From contig NZ_JAMGBG010000019.1 of the NCBI RefSeq assembly GCF_023516595.1, positions 186,001-250,000 on the forward strand: DNA of 64,000 bases. The letters run 5' to 3'. Every line of letters begins with the position of its first letter. The first letter of the stretch is position 1. Below are positions 44,533 to 53,284 of this stretch, in pieces. Origin of the DNA: Streptomyces neyagawaensis (GTDB taxonomy: Bacteria; Actinomycetota; Actinomycetes; Streptomycetales; Streptomycetaceae). Under the pieces are notes generated by a model. That model did no database searches, was not told the origin of the DNA, and saw nothing but the letters and a program-made list of their open reading frames with translations. The position numbers and the translations under genes were made by a program.

Positions 44533-45249
44533 GTGTCGTACCGGACGTACCAGAAACGAACCGCCGCGCTCACGTCCCTCGTGGCCCTGGCCGGCTCGGC
44601 GGTGCTGATGGCCGCCCCGGTGGCCCATGCCGAGGTCGTGGACGTCACGTACAACTGCAAGACGCCGATCGGGGACAAGTCCGCGGTCTCGCCCATCGAC
44701 ATCAAGGGCGTGAAGCGGGGCGACGGCTACCGGATCACCATGTCCTGGCAGAAGGGCGTCTCGTCCAGCCCGGTGGAGCTGGGCAAGGGCGCGATGAGCC
44801 CGAGCGCCACGATCAAGCTGAGCGGCGCCGAGAGCGGGACCCTCACGGTCGCGGGACCGGCCAACCAGGAGGCCATTCCGGCCAACACCCCCATCAAGAT
44901 CAATGACCTGAGCGGGACGTACACCCCGAAGAAGACCGGCAAGGTCGACTTCACCGCCGGTGTGCTCACCATCAAGGCCCTCGGCACGGTCACCACCTGC
45001 ACCCCGGGCAACGATCCGGGGCCGTCGCTGACGCTGGACGTGACCGCGGCGGGCGGGGGCGGGTCCGGCGGCTCCGGCGGGTCGGCCTCCGGGGGGACGA
45101 ACGGTGCCGGCGGGTCGGGCGGGGAACTGCCGCAGACCGGCCCCCTGGACTCGGCGGTCGCCCTCGGCACGCTCGGCGGCACGGTGCTGCTCGCGGGCGC
45201 CGCGGGGACGCTGTGGCTGACGCGCAGGAATCAGGCCGCGCGCCGCTGA
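44533..45249 (+). CDS. Secreted sortase-anchored surface protein (LPQTG)
   Basis: 238 residues. A Sec signal (RTAALTSLVALAGSAVLMAAPVAHAE) is followed by a beta-rich domain with two Cys (VTYNCKTPIGDKSAVSPIDIKGVKRG, GVLTIKALGTVTTCTPG), a Gly/Ser-rich linker (about 175-205), then LPQTG, a hydrophobic segment and RRNQAARR. This is a complete class of cell-wall sorting signal. The domain recurs twice in the third gene of this operon. The start is uncertain: GTG at 44533 or ATG at 44518. Confidence 0.85.
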   Translation: MSYRTYQKRTAALTSLVALAGSAVLMAAPVAHAEVVDVTYNCKTPIGDKSAVSPIDIKGVKRGDGYRITMSWQKGVSSSPVELGKGAMSPSATIKLSGAESGTLTVAGPANQEAIPANTPIKINDLSGTYTPKKTGKVDFTAGVLTIKALGTVTTCTPGNDPGPSLTLDVTAAGGGGSGGSGGSASGGTNGAGGSGGELPQTGPLDSAVALGTLGGTVLLAGAAGTLWLTRRNQAARR

Positions 45250-45262
45250 CGGGAGCCATGAC

Positions 45263-46411
45263 GTGAGGAGTGCGCGGGTTCCCGCGGCGGCGCCGGTCGT
45301 GCTCGTGCTCGCGCTGGCGTTCGCGCTCGTCGCCGTGCCGTTCGGCGGCGGGGCCGGCCCGGCCGTCGCGGCGGACGGGCCGGCCGTGACGCTGTCCAAG
45401 TCGCAGGCGGGGACGGGCGGTTCCCTCACCGTCACCGGCAGCGGCTGGCGGTCGAGGGTGCTGCTGATGATTCTGATCTGCGGTCGGTCGACGCCGTCGC
45501 GGGGTGTGTCGGGGGGTACCGACTCCTGCGCCAACGCCGACGGCCGGGCCGTGACGGCCGACGCCGAGGGCGACTTCAGCCGGAGGGTGCCGGTGGCGGA
45601 GCCGCCGGTGCCGTGCCCGTGCGTGGTGCGCGTCGCCACCATCACCGGGAAGAAGGCGGAGGCCTTCGCGGCCTTCCAGGTCGCCGGGCACTCGGTCGAG
45701 CCGCTGCCCCCGGAGGCCACCGGCGGACGGCTCTCCGTGCTGACCGACACGGAGTTGAGGGGCACGAGCGGGCTGCTGACCTGGTTCGGGGCCCCGGCCA
45801 CCCGCGAACTCGTCCTCACCGTCGGCAATGTGGGCGCCTCCCCGGTCGAGAACCCCGTCTTCCAGGTCGGCACCTCGCACGGGGTGTACGCGCCGCAGTG
45901 GGAGGACCACCAGTGGCGCGGCACCATCGAGCCGGGCCGCAAGGCCCGCGTCTCCCTGCCCGTTCAACTCGCCGCCGGGGCGCACGGCGACTACACCGTC
46001 TCCCTCACCTACGGCGGCAAGGTCCTCGCCGAACACCCCTGGGACGTGGGCCGCCCCTGGGGCGTCACCCTCTTCTGGCTCCTGCTCTGCCTCGTCGTCC
46101 CGGCCGCGCTGTTCCGCGTCGGACTGGCGGTGGTGGACCGGTTCCGGCCGCGCCCCACCGTCTCCGGCCGACGGTCCCGCCGTCGGCCACCGCTCCCCGG
46201 ACTCACCCGCCGGCTCCCCCGGTGGGGCGCCTCGACGGGCGCGCACGCCGAATCCCGCCCGTCGCCGTCCGGGGCCCGCACCACGTCTCGTACGACCCCG
46301 GCCCTGCCGTGGTTCACCCCGGACACCGATCCGGGGGCCACGGCGGCCGGGGCGCTCTCCGCACCGAGGGAAGACAGCCCCACGACTCCGACCAGAGAGG
46401 GAAGCGCGTGA
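45263..46411 (+). CDS. Secreted/membrane protein with Ig-like N-terminal domain and one C-terminal TM
   Basis: 382 residues. A signal peptide (VVLVLALAFALVAVPFGGGAGPAVAAD) is followed by an Ig-like domain recalling the neocarzinostatin fold (VTLSKSQAGTGGSLTVTGSGWRSRVLLMILICG) with several Cys (DSCANADG, PPVPCPCVVRV). A second beta domain follows, then one membrane segment (GVTLFWLLLCLVVPAALFRVGLAVV, about 270-295) and a basic Ser/Thr/Pro tail. It lies 13 bp after the LPQTG gene and overlaps the next by GTGA. It is likely part of the same surface complex; I know no function. Confidence 0.75.
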   Translation: MRSARVPAAAPVVLVLALAFALVAVPFGGGAGPAVAADGPAVTLSKSQAGTGGSLTVTGSGWRSRVLLMILICGRSTPSRGVSGGTDSCANADGRAVTADAEGDFSRRVPVAEPPVPCPCVVRVATITGKKAEAFAAFQVAGHSVEPLPPEATGGRLSVLTDTELRGTSGLLTWFGAPATRELVLTVGNVGASPVENPVFQVGTSHGVYAPQWEDHQWRGTIEPGRKARVSLPVQLAAGAHGDYTVSLTYGGKVLAEHPWDVGRPWGVTLFWLLLCLVVPAALFRVGLAVVDRFRPRPTVSGRRSRRRPPLPGLTRRLPRWGASTGAHAESRPSPSGARTTSRTTPALPWFTPDTDPGATAAGALSAPREDSPTTPTREGSA

Positions 46412-47835
46412 GAGCGCAGCGAAGAGCCAGTGCACTCGGGGTCGCCCTGATGCTCGGCGGGGCCGGTGCCCTGCTGGGGGCGGCGGCCGTGCCGGCGTAC
46501 GCGGGCGAGGTGTCGTACGCGACGAAGTGCGTGCCGCCGCCGATCTCCGGACTGCCGCCCGTCGAGGGCACGACCAAGGTGGAGATCACCGCCCCGAAGA
46601 CGGCGAAGGTCGGTGACGAGGTCGAGGTGGTGTGGAAGTTCGTCCAGGCCGCGTCCAAGAACCCCGACCTCATCGACCTGCCCGCCGACACCGTCCAGCC
46701 GAGCGGCACGCTCAAGGCCGCCGGGGCGCAGACCGCCGACATCGCCATGAAGGGCCCGCGCGAGAACCCCGCGATCCCCAAGGGCGCCGCCATGGTCCTC
46801 TCCACGATGAAGGGCACCCTGAAACTGACGGCACCCGGCGCGGTGACCCTGACCCCCGGCGGGTACGCCATCGACGTCTTCTCGACCCAGACCACGTGCG
46901 CGCCGACCGTACCGGTGGCCGCCGGGGCGACCATCGACGTCACGGGCGGCGGCGGTACTTCGGGCGGTACGAGCGGCACCACGGGCGGCAGCGGCACGAG
47001 CGGCACCACCGGCACGAGCGGAGGCACGTCGTCGGGCGGGACCACCACGGGCGGCACGACGGCGGGTGGCACGACCGGCGGTACGACGACCTCGGGCACC
47101 ACCGCGGGCGGCACGACGACCTCGGGCACGACCTCCGGCGGCTCGACCGGCGGTGGCTCGACCGGCGGCGGTGGTGGGCAGACCGAATTCCCCGGCAAGG
47201 AGGTCAGGGTCCCGTACGACTGCGTGACGCCCATCGGTGACCGGAGCGTGGTCTCGCCGGTGCAGATCGACGCCACGAAGGACGGCGGGAGCTTCGACCT
47301 CACCGTGCGGTTCAAGAAGTCCGTGATGGACAGCCCCGCCGACATCCCCGCGGACTCGGTGAAGCCCGCCATGGAGATCGTCCTCGGCGGGGCCGACAAG
47401 GGCTCGGTCCGGGTCGAGGGACCGACGAACGCCGAGCCGATCAAGGCGGGCGACCCCATGGAGATCCCCGACCTCACCGGCACCTACAAGCCGGGTGCGA
47501 GCGGTGAGTCCACGTTGGCCCCCGGCGTGCTGACGATCAAGGCGCTGGGTACGACCACCACGTGCACCCCCGCCGAGTCGCTGGTCTCGCTCACCCTCGA
47601 CACCGAGGAACAGCCGGGCGGCGCGGCGGGCGGCTCCTCGTCCTCCGGTTCCGCGGGCGGCGGCTCGGCGTCCGGCTCGGGCACGGCCTCCGGCGGCGCC
47701 ACCGGCGGTGGACTCGCGGACACGGGCGCGGACGGAGGCCAGGGCACGCTCAAGGCGCTGGGCCTCGTCGCCGGCACGGCGGCGCTGCTCGGCGGCGCGG
47801 TCTTCACCTTCATGCCGCGCCGCTACCTGCGCTGA
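46408..47835 (+). CDS. Two-domain surface protein with Thr/Gly/Ser linker and LADTG-like anchor
   Basis: 475 residues. After a signal peptide (ASALGVALMLGGAGALLGAAAVPAYAGE) comes a first beta domain (about 33-175, Cys in ATKCVPPP and TTCAPTV), a TSGGT/TTSGTTAGG repeat linker (about 180-265), and a second domain (about 270-395, VPYDCVTPIGDRSVVSPVQID, LTIKALGTTTTCTPAE) closely matching the domain of the first gene. A second Gly/Ser linker, LADTG, a TM segment and RRYLR end it. LADTG differs from LPxTG, so sortase anchoring is doubtful; membrane retention is likely. The spacer repeats make the DNA prone to slippage. Confidence 0.82.
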   Translation: MRAQRRASALGVALMLGGAGALLGAAAVPAYAGEVSYATKCVPPPISGLPPVEGTTKVEITAPKTAKVGDEVEVVWKFVQAASKNPDLIDLPADTVQPSGTLKAAGAQTADIAMKGPRENPAIPKGAAMVLSTMKGTLKLTAPGAVTLTPGGYAIDVFSTQTTCAPTVPVAAGATIDVTGGGGTSGGTSGTTGGSGTSGTTGTSGGTSSGGTTTGGTTAGGTTGGTTTSGTTAGGTTTSGTTSGGSTGGGSTGGGGGQTEFPGKEVRVPYDCVTPIGDRSVVSPVQIDATKDGGSFDLTVRFKKSVMDSPADIPADSVKPAMEIVLGGADKGSVRVEGPTNAEPIKAGDPMEIPDLTGTYKPGASGESTLAPGVLTIKALGTTTTCTPAESLVSLTLDTEEQPGGAAGGSSSSGSAGGGSASGSGTASGGATGGGLADTGADGGQGTLKALGLVAGTAALLGGAVFTFMPRRYLR

Positions 47836-47895
47836 GCCCCGCGCCCACGGCGGGAACGTCAGCGGAAGCCCGCATGGGCACGTCCGCGGAAGCCC

Positions 47896-47931
47896 GCAGG
47901 GCCGCCGCACCCCGAGGTGCGGCGGCCCTGC
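47896..47931. terminator. Hairpin between convergent genes
   Basis: Perfect 16-bp stem (47896-47911, 47916-47931) with CCGA loop between the surface-protein operon and the peptide transporter gene. Confidence 0.9.
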
Positions 47932-47953
47932 GCGACAAGCCGGGGCGGCGGGC

Positions 47954-49459
47954 TCAGTGCACGTCGCCCATGAGCCGCTTGACCTTGTTGCGGTACATGT
48001 ACAGCGCGACACCGGCGAGCGCGGCCAGGGTGGCCTCGACGGCGACGAAGCCCGTCCGGTCGAGGTTGACGCCGCCGACGGCCTCGTTGGACAGCAGCGC
48101 GGTGACGGAGTCGCCCGCGCTGACCGCGAGGAACCAGACGCCCATCATCTGGGAGGCGTACTTCACCGGTGCCATCTTCGTCGTGACGGACAGCCCCACC
48201 GGGGAGAGCGTCAGCTCACCGAGCGTCTGCACGAAGTAGATCCCGGCGATCCACAGCGCGGCGGCCTTCTCGCCGTCCCCGGCGATCGCCAGCGGCGCCA
48301 GGAAGAGGAAGAACGACGCACCGATCAGCAGCAGCGCCGCCGAGAACTTGACGATGGTGCTCGGCTCCTTGCCCCGCCGGTTCAGCCACACCCACAGCCA
48401 GGCGAAGACGGGCGCCGCCGCCATGATCATCAACGGGTTCAGGGACTGGTACCAGGAGACGGGGAACTCCCAGCCGAGCACGCTGTTGTCGGCGGACTCG
48501 CTGGCGAAGACGGCCAGCGTCGAGGCGCCCTGGTCGTAGATCATCCAGAAGATGGCGGCGGCCACGAAGAACCAGACGAACGCCGACATCTTCGACTGCT
48601 CGGCGGCGTCCAGGTCGCGGTCCCGCCTGATCCGGGCGATCACCCAGATCGGGACGATCAGACCGATCAGGGTGACCGGGATCACCGCCCAGTTGACCGT
48701 GTAGTGACCGGACAGGCCGACGACGCCGTAGAAGACCACAGGGACGGCCAGCCACAGCAGGGCCTTGCGCAGGACGGCCGACTTCTCGGCGGCGGGCATC
48801 GGCGTGGGGACGATGTCGCTGCGCTCGCTCAGATGGCGGCTGCCCAGCAGGAACTGCGCGAGGCCCAGAGCCATGCCGACCGCGGCCATGCCGAAGCCGA
48901 GGTGCCAGCTCACCTTCTCGCCGACCGTGCCGATGGCCAGCGGCGCGGCGAAGGCACCCGCGTTGATGCCGATGTAGAAGACGGTGAAGCCGCCGTCGCG
49001 GCGCGGGTCGTTCGGGCCGTCGTAGAGGTGGCCGACCATGGTCGAGATGTTGGCCTTCAGCAGGCCCGAGCCGATGGCGACGAGGGCGAGGCCCAGGTAG
49101 AAGACGCCGGCCGACGGCAGGGCCAGGGTCAGATGGCCGAGCATGATGACGACGCCCGCGACGGCGACCGTCCTGCGCGGGCCGAGGAAGCGGTCCGCGA
49201 TCCACCCGCCGGGGAGGGTGAGCAGGTACACCATCGACCCGTACACCGCGGTGATGGTGATCGTCGCCGCCGCACCGAGGTCCAGGCCGTTCGGCGCGAC
49301 CAGGTAGAGCGGCAGAAGGGCCTTCATGCCGTAGTAGGAGAACCTCTCCCACATCTCGGTCATGAAGAGAGTGGCCAGTCCTCGGGGGTGGCCGAAGAAG
49401 GTGCGCTCGTCGCCGGGGGTCCCCCGGTCGGCCGAGTCCTTCGTCAGGCTGGACGCCAT
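47954..49459 (-). CDS. POT/PTR2-family proton-dependent oligopeptide transporter
   Basis: 501 residues with about 14 hydrophobic segments. POT signatures are TLFMTEMWERFSYYGMKALL (ExxERFxYYG in TM1) and GGFTVFYIGINAGAFAAPLAIG (PTR2 signature 2). ERFLGPRR-type loop (WIADRFLGPRRTVAV) and LGELTLSPVGLSVTTKMAPVKYASQMMGVWFLAVSAGDS near the C-terminus are also typical. It imports di- and tripeptides with protons. The ATG has AAGGA 6 bp before it. The secreted peptidase and dipeptidases elsewhere in the window could supply or process such substrates, though they are not linked. Confidence 0.94.
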   Translation of the reverse strand: MASSLTKDSADRGTPGDERTFFGHPRGLATLFMTEMWERFSYYGMKALLPLYLVAPNGLDLGAAATITITAVYGSMVYLLTLPGGWIADRFLGPRRTVAVAGVVIMLGHLTLALPSAGVFYLGLALVAIGSGLLKANISTMVGHLYDGPNDPRRDGGFTVFYIGINAGAFAAPLAIGTVGEKVSWHLGFGMAAVGMALGLAQFLLGSRHLSERSDIVPTPMPAAEKSAVLRKALLWLAVPVVFYGVVGLSGHYTVNWAVIPVTLIGLIVPIWVIARIRRDRDLDAAEQSKMSAFVWFFVAAAIFWMIYDQGASTLAVFASESADNSVLGWEFPVSWYQSLNPLMIMAAAPVFAWLWVWLNRRGKEPSTIVKFSAALLLIGASFFLFLAPLAIAGDGEKAAALWIAGIYFVQTLGELTLSPVGLSVTTKMAPVKYASQMMGVWFLAVSAGDSVTALLSNEAVGGVNLDRTGFVAVEATLAALAGVALYMYRNKVKRLMGDVH

Positions 49460-50038
49460 GGTCGTTCCTTGCGCTTCGGGACGCCGCACGGGGTGTGCGG
49501 CGCCCGGTCGGAGGGGCGGCCGGCACCACCGGGGGATCCACGCCCTCTACGCGCGTCGACGGCAGGGGATTCCGTCGGCGCGGGGGGCCGGCCACAGGTC
49601 GTTCCCGCGAGGCCGGAGAATCCGGCCCCGCGCACAAAAGAGACCTTCAGCGCATATAAGCCGCCAAAGGTCCCCACGTGTCGCTACGAGCGTTCCATCA
49701 CCATACGCCAGAGTAGACAAGGGAATGGAAGGGATTGAGAGCCGGATCACAGGTAAGAATGCGATAGCGCTCGCGCATTCGAAGGCAGGCCCGGGAATTG
49801 CCTCCCCACGGTGCGGGGTGCGCATTCAGGGAGGAGAAACCGCCGCGGAAATCCGCACGGACAGTCCCTGATCTCCATGGACCCTCGACGGCCGGAGCTG
49901 GATCTTCACCGGACGGGGGTGGAATGCCCGACCTATTCGATCATGGCCGTCAGGAGTAAGAATTCCGCCGGACGAAGGTGTGAATCAGGCTTGGCGATCA
50001 CCCTCCACCTGCGGTTCTCGGCGGACTACCATCAGCGC
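49460..50038. other. Divergent promoter region, no gene supported
   Basis: 579 bp between the peptide transporter and the response regulator. The stretch 49620-50030 is notably AT-richer than the surroundings, consistent with promoters on both strands. The response-regulator frame stays open back to 49811, but the added residues do not belong to the receiver fold. Confidence 0.5.
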
Positions 50039-50716
50039 ATGACCCGTGTACTGCTCGCCGAGGACGACGCGTCCATCTCGGAGCCGCTGGCCCGCGCACT
50101 GCGCCGGGAGGGGTACGAGGTGGAGGTCCGCGAGGACGGCCCCACCGCGCTGGACGCCGGAATGCAGGGTGGCGTCGACCTGGTCGTCCTCGACCTGGGG
50201 CTGCCCGGCATGGACGGTCTGGAGGTCGCCCGCCGGCTGCGTGCCGAGGGCCACACCGTGCCGATCCTGATCCTGACCGCGCGCGCCGACGAGGTGGACA
50301 CCGTCGTCGGCCTCGACGCGGGCGCCGACGACTACGTCACCAAGCCGTTCCGGCTCGCCGAGCTGCTCGCCCGCGTACGGGCGCTGCTGCGGCGCGGCGC
50401 GGCCGAGCCGCAGCAGCCGCCCGCCACGCACGGCGTGCGGATCGACGTCGAGTCCCACCGGGCGTGGATGGGCGACGAGGAGCTCCAGCTCACCGCGAAG
50501 GAGTTCGACCTGCTGCGGGTGCTGGTGCGGGACGCGGGGCGGGTCGTCACGCGTGACCAGCTGATGCGAGAGGTGTGGGACACCACGTGGTGGTCCTCCA
50601 CCAAGACCCTCGACATGCACATCTCCTGGCTGCGCAAGAAGCTGGGCGACGACGCGGCGAACCCCCGGTACATCGCGACCGTGCGGGGCGTCGGCTTCCG
50701 GTTCGAGAAGAACTGA
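50039..50716 (+). CDS. OmpR/PhoB-family response regulator
   Basis: 225 residues. Receiver domain (1-120): VLLAEDDASIS acidic pair, LVVLDLGLPGMDGLEV with phosphoacceptor Asp near residue 51, ILTARADEVD, DDYVTKPFRLAELLARV with the conserved Lys. Winged-helix DNA-binding domain (about 130-225): LTAKEFDLLRVLVRDAGRVVTRDQLMREVWDTTWWSSTKTLDMHISWLRKKLG. No ribosome-binding site precedes the ATG, but TACCAT lies 6 bp before it, suggesting a leaderless mRNA. Its partner kinase is downstream, separated by an inserted element. Confidence 0.94.
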   Translation: MTRVLLAEDDASISEPLARALRREGYEVEVREDGPTALDAGMQGGVDLVVLDLGLPGMDGLEVARRLRAEGHTVPILILTARADEVDTVVGLDAGADDYVTKPFRLAELLARVRALLRRGAAEPQQPPATHGVRIDVESHRAWMGDEELQLTAKEFDLLRVLVRDAGRVVTRDQLMREVWDTTWWSSTKTLDMHISWLRKKLGDDAANPRYIATVRGVGFRFEKN

Positions 50717-50878
50717 GAGCCTGTGAACAAACCCCCGTCCGGATCCGCCCGAGGCGCCTGGCGCCTTCGGATCCACGGCGGAGGAAGGAGTGATGGCGGA
50801 GCCATCGCGACTGACGACAACGCCGGAGGCGGAGGTGCCAGGCACCTCGGGCCCGGGCGCGGGTTTGTTCACAGGCTC
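50717..50878. mobile_element. MITE-like element with 18-bp terminal inverted repeats and TGA target duplication
   Basis: 162 bp bounded by perfect 18-bp inverted repeats (GAGCCTGTGAACAAACCC at 50717-50734; complement at 50861-50878). TGA flanks both ends (50714-50716, 50879-50881), as expected for a 3-bp target duplication. The left TGA is also the stop codon of the response regulator. There is no transposase inside. It separates the regulator and kinase genes. Confidence 0.8.
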
Positions 50879-50993
50879 TGAGGAACCCGGGCGGGCGCCT
50901 GGCGGCCCCGGGGTCCGGGCGCCGCCCGGGCCCCGTACCGGGTGCCGCACAATCGAAGGTCCCAGAACACCCCGCCCCGCCCGGAGGGCAGCC

Positions 50994-52262
50994 GTGCGTC
51001 GCCGTCTCATCCAGTCCACCCTCGCCGTGGTCCTCGTGGTCATCGCGGTCTTCGGCGTCTCCCTCGTCATCGTCGAGACGCGGACGATCAGCAACAGCGC
51101 CCAGGAACGCGTGGAGTCCGAGGCGGTCCAGCTGACCAGCATCGTGGACAGCCGGATCATCGGCGACGAGCGGATCACCGTCGAGGTCCTGGAGGACCAG
51201 GTCGGCGACGACCGCTACGCGCGCATCCAGATCCCCGGCCAGCGCACGATCGAGATCGGCGTGAAGCCCGTCGGCGACGTCATCCGCCACGAGGCCAAGG
51301 GCGAGAAGGACGAGGTCGTCACCGTCGAGGAGTCCCGCTCGGCGGTCAGCCGCGAGGTCGGCCGCACGCTGCTGATCATCGCTGCGGTCGCCCTGCTCGC
51401 CGTCGTCGCCGCGGTCCTCCTCGCCGTACGGCAGGCCAACCGCCTCGCCTCCCCGCTCACCGACCTCGCCGAGACCGCCGAGCGCCTCGGCTCCGGCGAC
51501 CCCCGCCCCCGGCACAAGCGGTACGGCGTCCCCGAGCTGGACCGGGTCGCGGACGTCCTCGACGCCTCCGCCGAGCGCATCGGCCGCATGCTGACCGCCG
51601 AGCGGCGCCTCGCCGCCGACGCGTCCCACCAGCTGCGCACGCCGCTGACCGCGCTGTCGATGCGGCTGGAGGAGATCACGCTCACCGACGACCCGGCCAC
51701 GGTGAAGGAGGAGGCGCACATCGCGCTCGCCCAGGTCGAGCGGCTGACGGACGTCGTGGAGCGGCTCCTGACGAACTCCCGCGACCCGCGCAACGGCTCC
51801 GCCGTCGCGTTCGAGCTGGACGAGGTCATCAAGCAGCAGCTGGAGGAGTGGCGCCCCGCCTACCGCAGCGCCGGCCGCGCCATCGTCAGCTCTGGCAAAC
51901 GGCACCTCCAGGCCGTGGGCACGCCGGGTGCGGTCGCGCAGGTGCTGGCCGCGCTGATCGAGAACTCGCTGATGCACGGCGGCGGCACGGTGGCGCTGCG
52001 CACCCGTGTCACCGGCAACCAGGCGGTCATCGAGGTCACCGACGAGGGGCCAGGCGTCCCCGCCGACCTCGGGGCGCGGATCTTCGAGCGGGCGATCAGC
52101 GGGCGGAACTCCACGGGGATCGGGCTGGCCGTCGCACGCGACCTCGCGGAGGCGGACGGCGGACGTCTGGAGATGCTCCAGGCCCAGCCCCCGGTCTTCG
52201 GCCTGTTCCTGTCACGCACCCCGGTGAGAACCCCGGCCGGCGACGACCGGCCCGTGCGGTAG
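50994..52262 (+). CDS. Sensor histidine kinase
   Basis: 422 residues from a GTG with GGAGGG upstream. TM1 (STLAVVLVVIAVFGVSLVIV), an extracellular sensor of about 100 residues and TM2 (TLLIIAAVALLAVVAAVLLAV) are followed by HAMP (NRLASPLTDLAETAERLGSGD), the H box ADASHQLRTPLTALSMRLEE, N box AALIENSLMHGGG, G1 VTDEGPGVPADLGARIF and G2 NSTGIGLAVARDLAEADGG. It phosphorylates the upstream regulator. The frame extends upstream into the MITE-like element, but that part is not plausible protein. Confidence 0.93.
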   Translation: MRRRLIQSTLAVVLVVIAVFGVSLVIVETRTISNSAQERVESEAVQLTSIVDSRIIGDERITVEVLEDQVGDDRYARIQIPGQRTIEIGVKPVGDVIRHEAKGEKDEVVTVEESRSAVSREVGRTLLIIAAVALLAVVAAVLLAVRQANRLASPLTDLAETAERLGSGDPRPRHKRYGVPELDRVADVLDASAERIGRMLTAERRLAADASHQLRTPLTALSMRLEEITLTDDPATVKEEAHIALAQVERLTDVVERLLTNSRDPRNGSAVAFELDEVIKQQLEEWRPAYRSAGRAIVSSGKRHLQAVGTPGAVAQVLAALIENSLMHGGGTVALRTRVTGNQAVIEVTDEGPGVPADLGARIFERAISGRNSTGIGLAVARDLAEADGGRLEMLQAQPPVFGLFLSRTPVRTPAGDDRPVR

Positions 52263-52291
52263 GAGCGACAGAGGGCGAGTCCCTGGGGCCT

Positions 52292-52489
52292 CTAGGGCCC
52301 TTCTGATGGATCTCCGCGGCGTCGCGACGCCCGGCACGCTCCCCCAAGCTCTTCGAGCAGGGGTACCCCCACTCGCCGCACCGGACTAAAGCCCTGGTGG
52401 CTCCGCTACGAGGGCCTCCGCGCGGCATACCGAGAGCACGCACCGAACGCCGCTCCTTCTCCCACGGAGATCCATCACAAGGGCCCTAG
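52292..52489. mobile_element. MITE-like element with CTAGGGCCCTT-TGATGGATCTCC terminal repeats
   Basis: About 198 bp. The left end (52292 onward) and the complement of the right end (ending 52489) match over CTAGGGCCCTT(C/G)TGATGGATCTCCG, about 25 bp with one mismatch. The palindromic CTAG at each outer end may be the duplicated target. There is no transposase. The right end supplies the TAG stop of the GtrA gene. Confidence 0.75.
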
Positions 52490-53052
52490 CGCCGGCCGTC
52501 CGGGCGCTTGCCCGGGCCGCCTGCGGTCAGCGCGGGCGGGTGGGCGGCTCCCGCCTCCAGGAACGATTCCGCGCTCGCCACCGCCTCGCGGGCGGGCAGG
52601 GCACGGAACACCCACGTGCGGTACGACCAGAAGCGGAAGAGGGTCGCGACGGCGATGCCGAGGAACTTGAAGATGTTGCTCTGCAGCGGGCTGTCCCAGC
52701 CGAAACCGTAGGTCGCGGTGTAGAGGACGCCGTTCTCGACGACCAGGCCCACCGCGCTGAACAGCAGGAAGAGGCTGAGCTCCTTCGTCCGGCCGCTCTT
52801 GTCGCGGTCCCGATAGGTGAAGTAGCGGAACCCCACGTAGTTGAAGGCGATGGCGACGACGGTGGCGATCACACTGGCCCGGACGACCTGGAGGTCGGTG
52901 GTGTGCCGTACGAGGTTGAACACGGCGAGGTTCACCAGCAGCCCGGCACCGCCCACCGCACCGAACTTGGCGACCTCGCGGACGAGGAGGTCGATCCGTC
53001 GGCGCAGGACGCCGCGGGGCTTCGGCTGAGGCCCCGAGGTGGTGCTTCCCAT
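52486..53052 (-). CDS. GtrA-family membrane protein
   Basis: 188 residues with four TM segments: FGAVGGAGLLVNLAVFNLV, ASVIATVVAIAFNYVGFRYFTY, ELSLFLLFSAVGLVVENGVLY and NIFKFLGIAVATLFRFWSYRTWVF. The NY-GFRYFTYR and FRFWSYRTWVF motifs are typical of GtrA/DPMS-type flippase-related proteins, which help move lipid-linked sugars across the membrane. The C-terminal 30 residues are non-conserved, and the stop codon falls inside a MITE-like terminal repeat, so the natural end may have been altered. Confidence 0.88.
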   Translation of the reverse strand: MGSTTSGPQPKPRGVLRRRIDLLVREVAKFGAVGGAGLLVNLAVFNLVRHTTDLQVVRASVIATVVAIAFNYVGFRYFTYRDRDKSGRTKELSLFLLFSAVGLVVENGVLYTATYGFGWDSPLQSNIFKFLGIAVATLFRFWSYRTWVFRALPAREAVASAESFLEAGAAHPPALTAGGPGKRPDGRR

Positions 53053-53284
53053 CGTCTGCCGGCCCCCGTCGCTCGGTGGTCTGTCGTACCCCGGTCGGTA
53101 CCCGGTCGGGTCCTGTCGGTCCGAAAACAGTTGATCTTCGATCGAAATCCACTGGTTCCGCCATGCTAACCAGCGCCCCCGGGCAACGCCTGTGCAGCAC
53201 CTCACAGGGGCCGCCGACGCAGCGGAAGGGGGCGGAAACCGGACACCGGGGAGTGGCCGATTCCATGGCCGATACTCTGGGGGT

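Noticed and set aside
44533..45249. Chaplin or other known sortase-dependent aerial protein
   Set aside because: The LPQTG anchor is present but the chaplin domain is not; the domain differs in length and motif.
50790..50993. N-terminal extension of the histidine kinase into the inserted element
   Set aside because: The added residues come from the MITE-like sequence; the GTG at 50994 has a good ribosome-binding site and leads directly into TM1.
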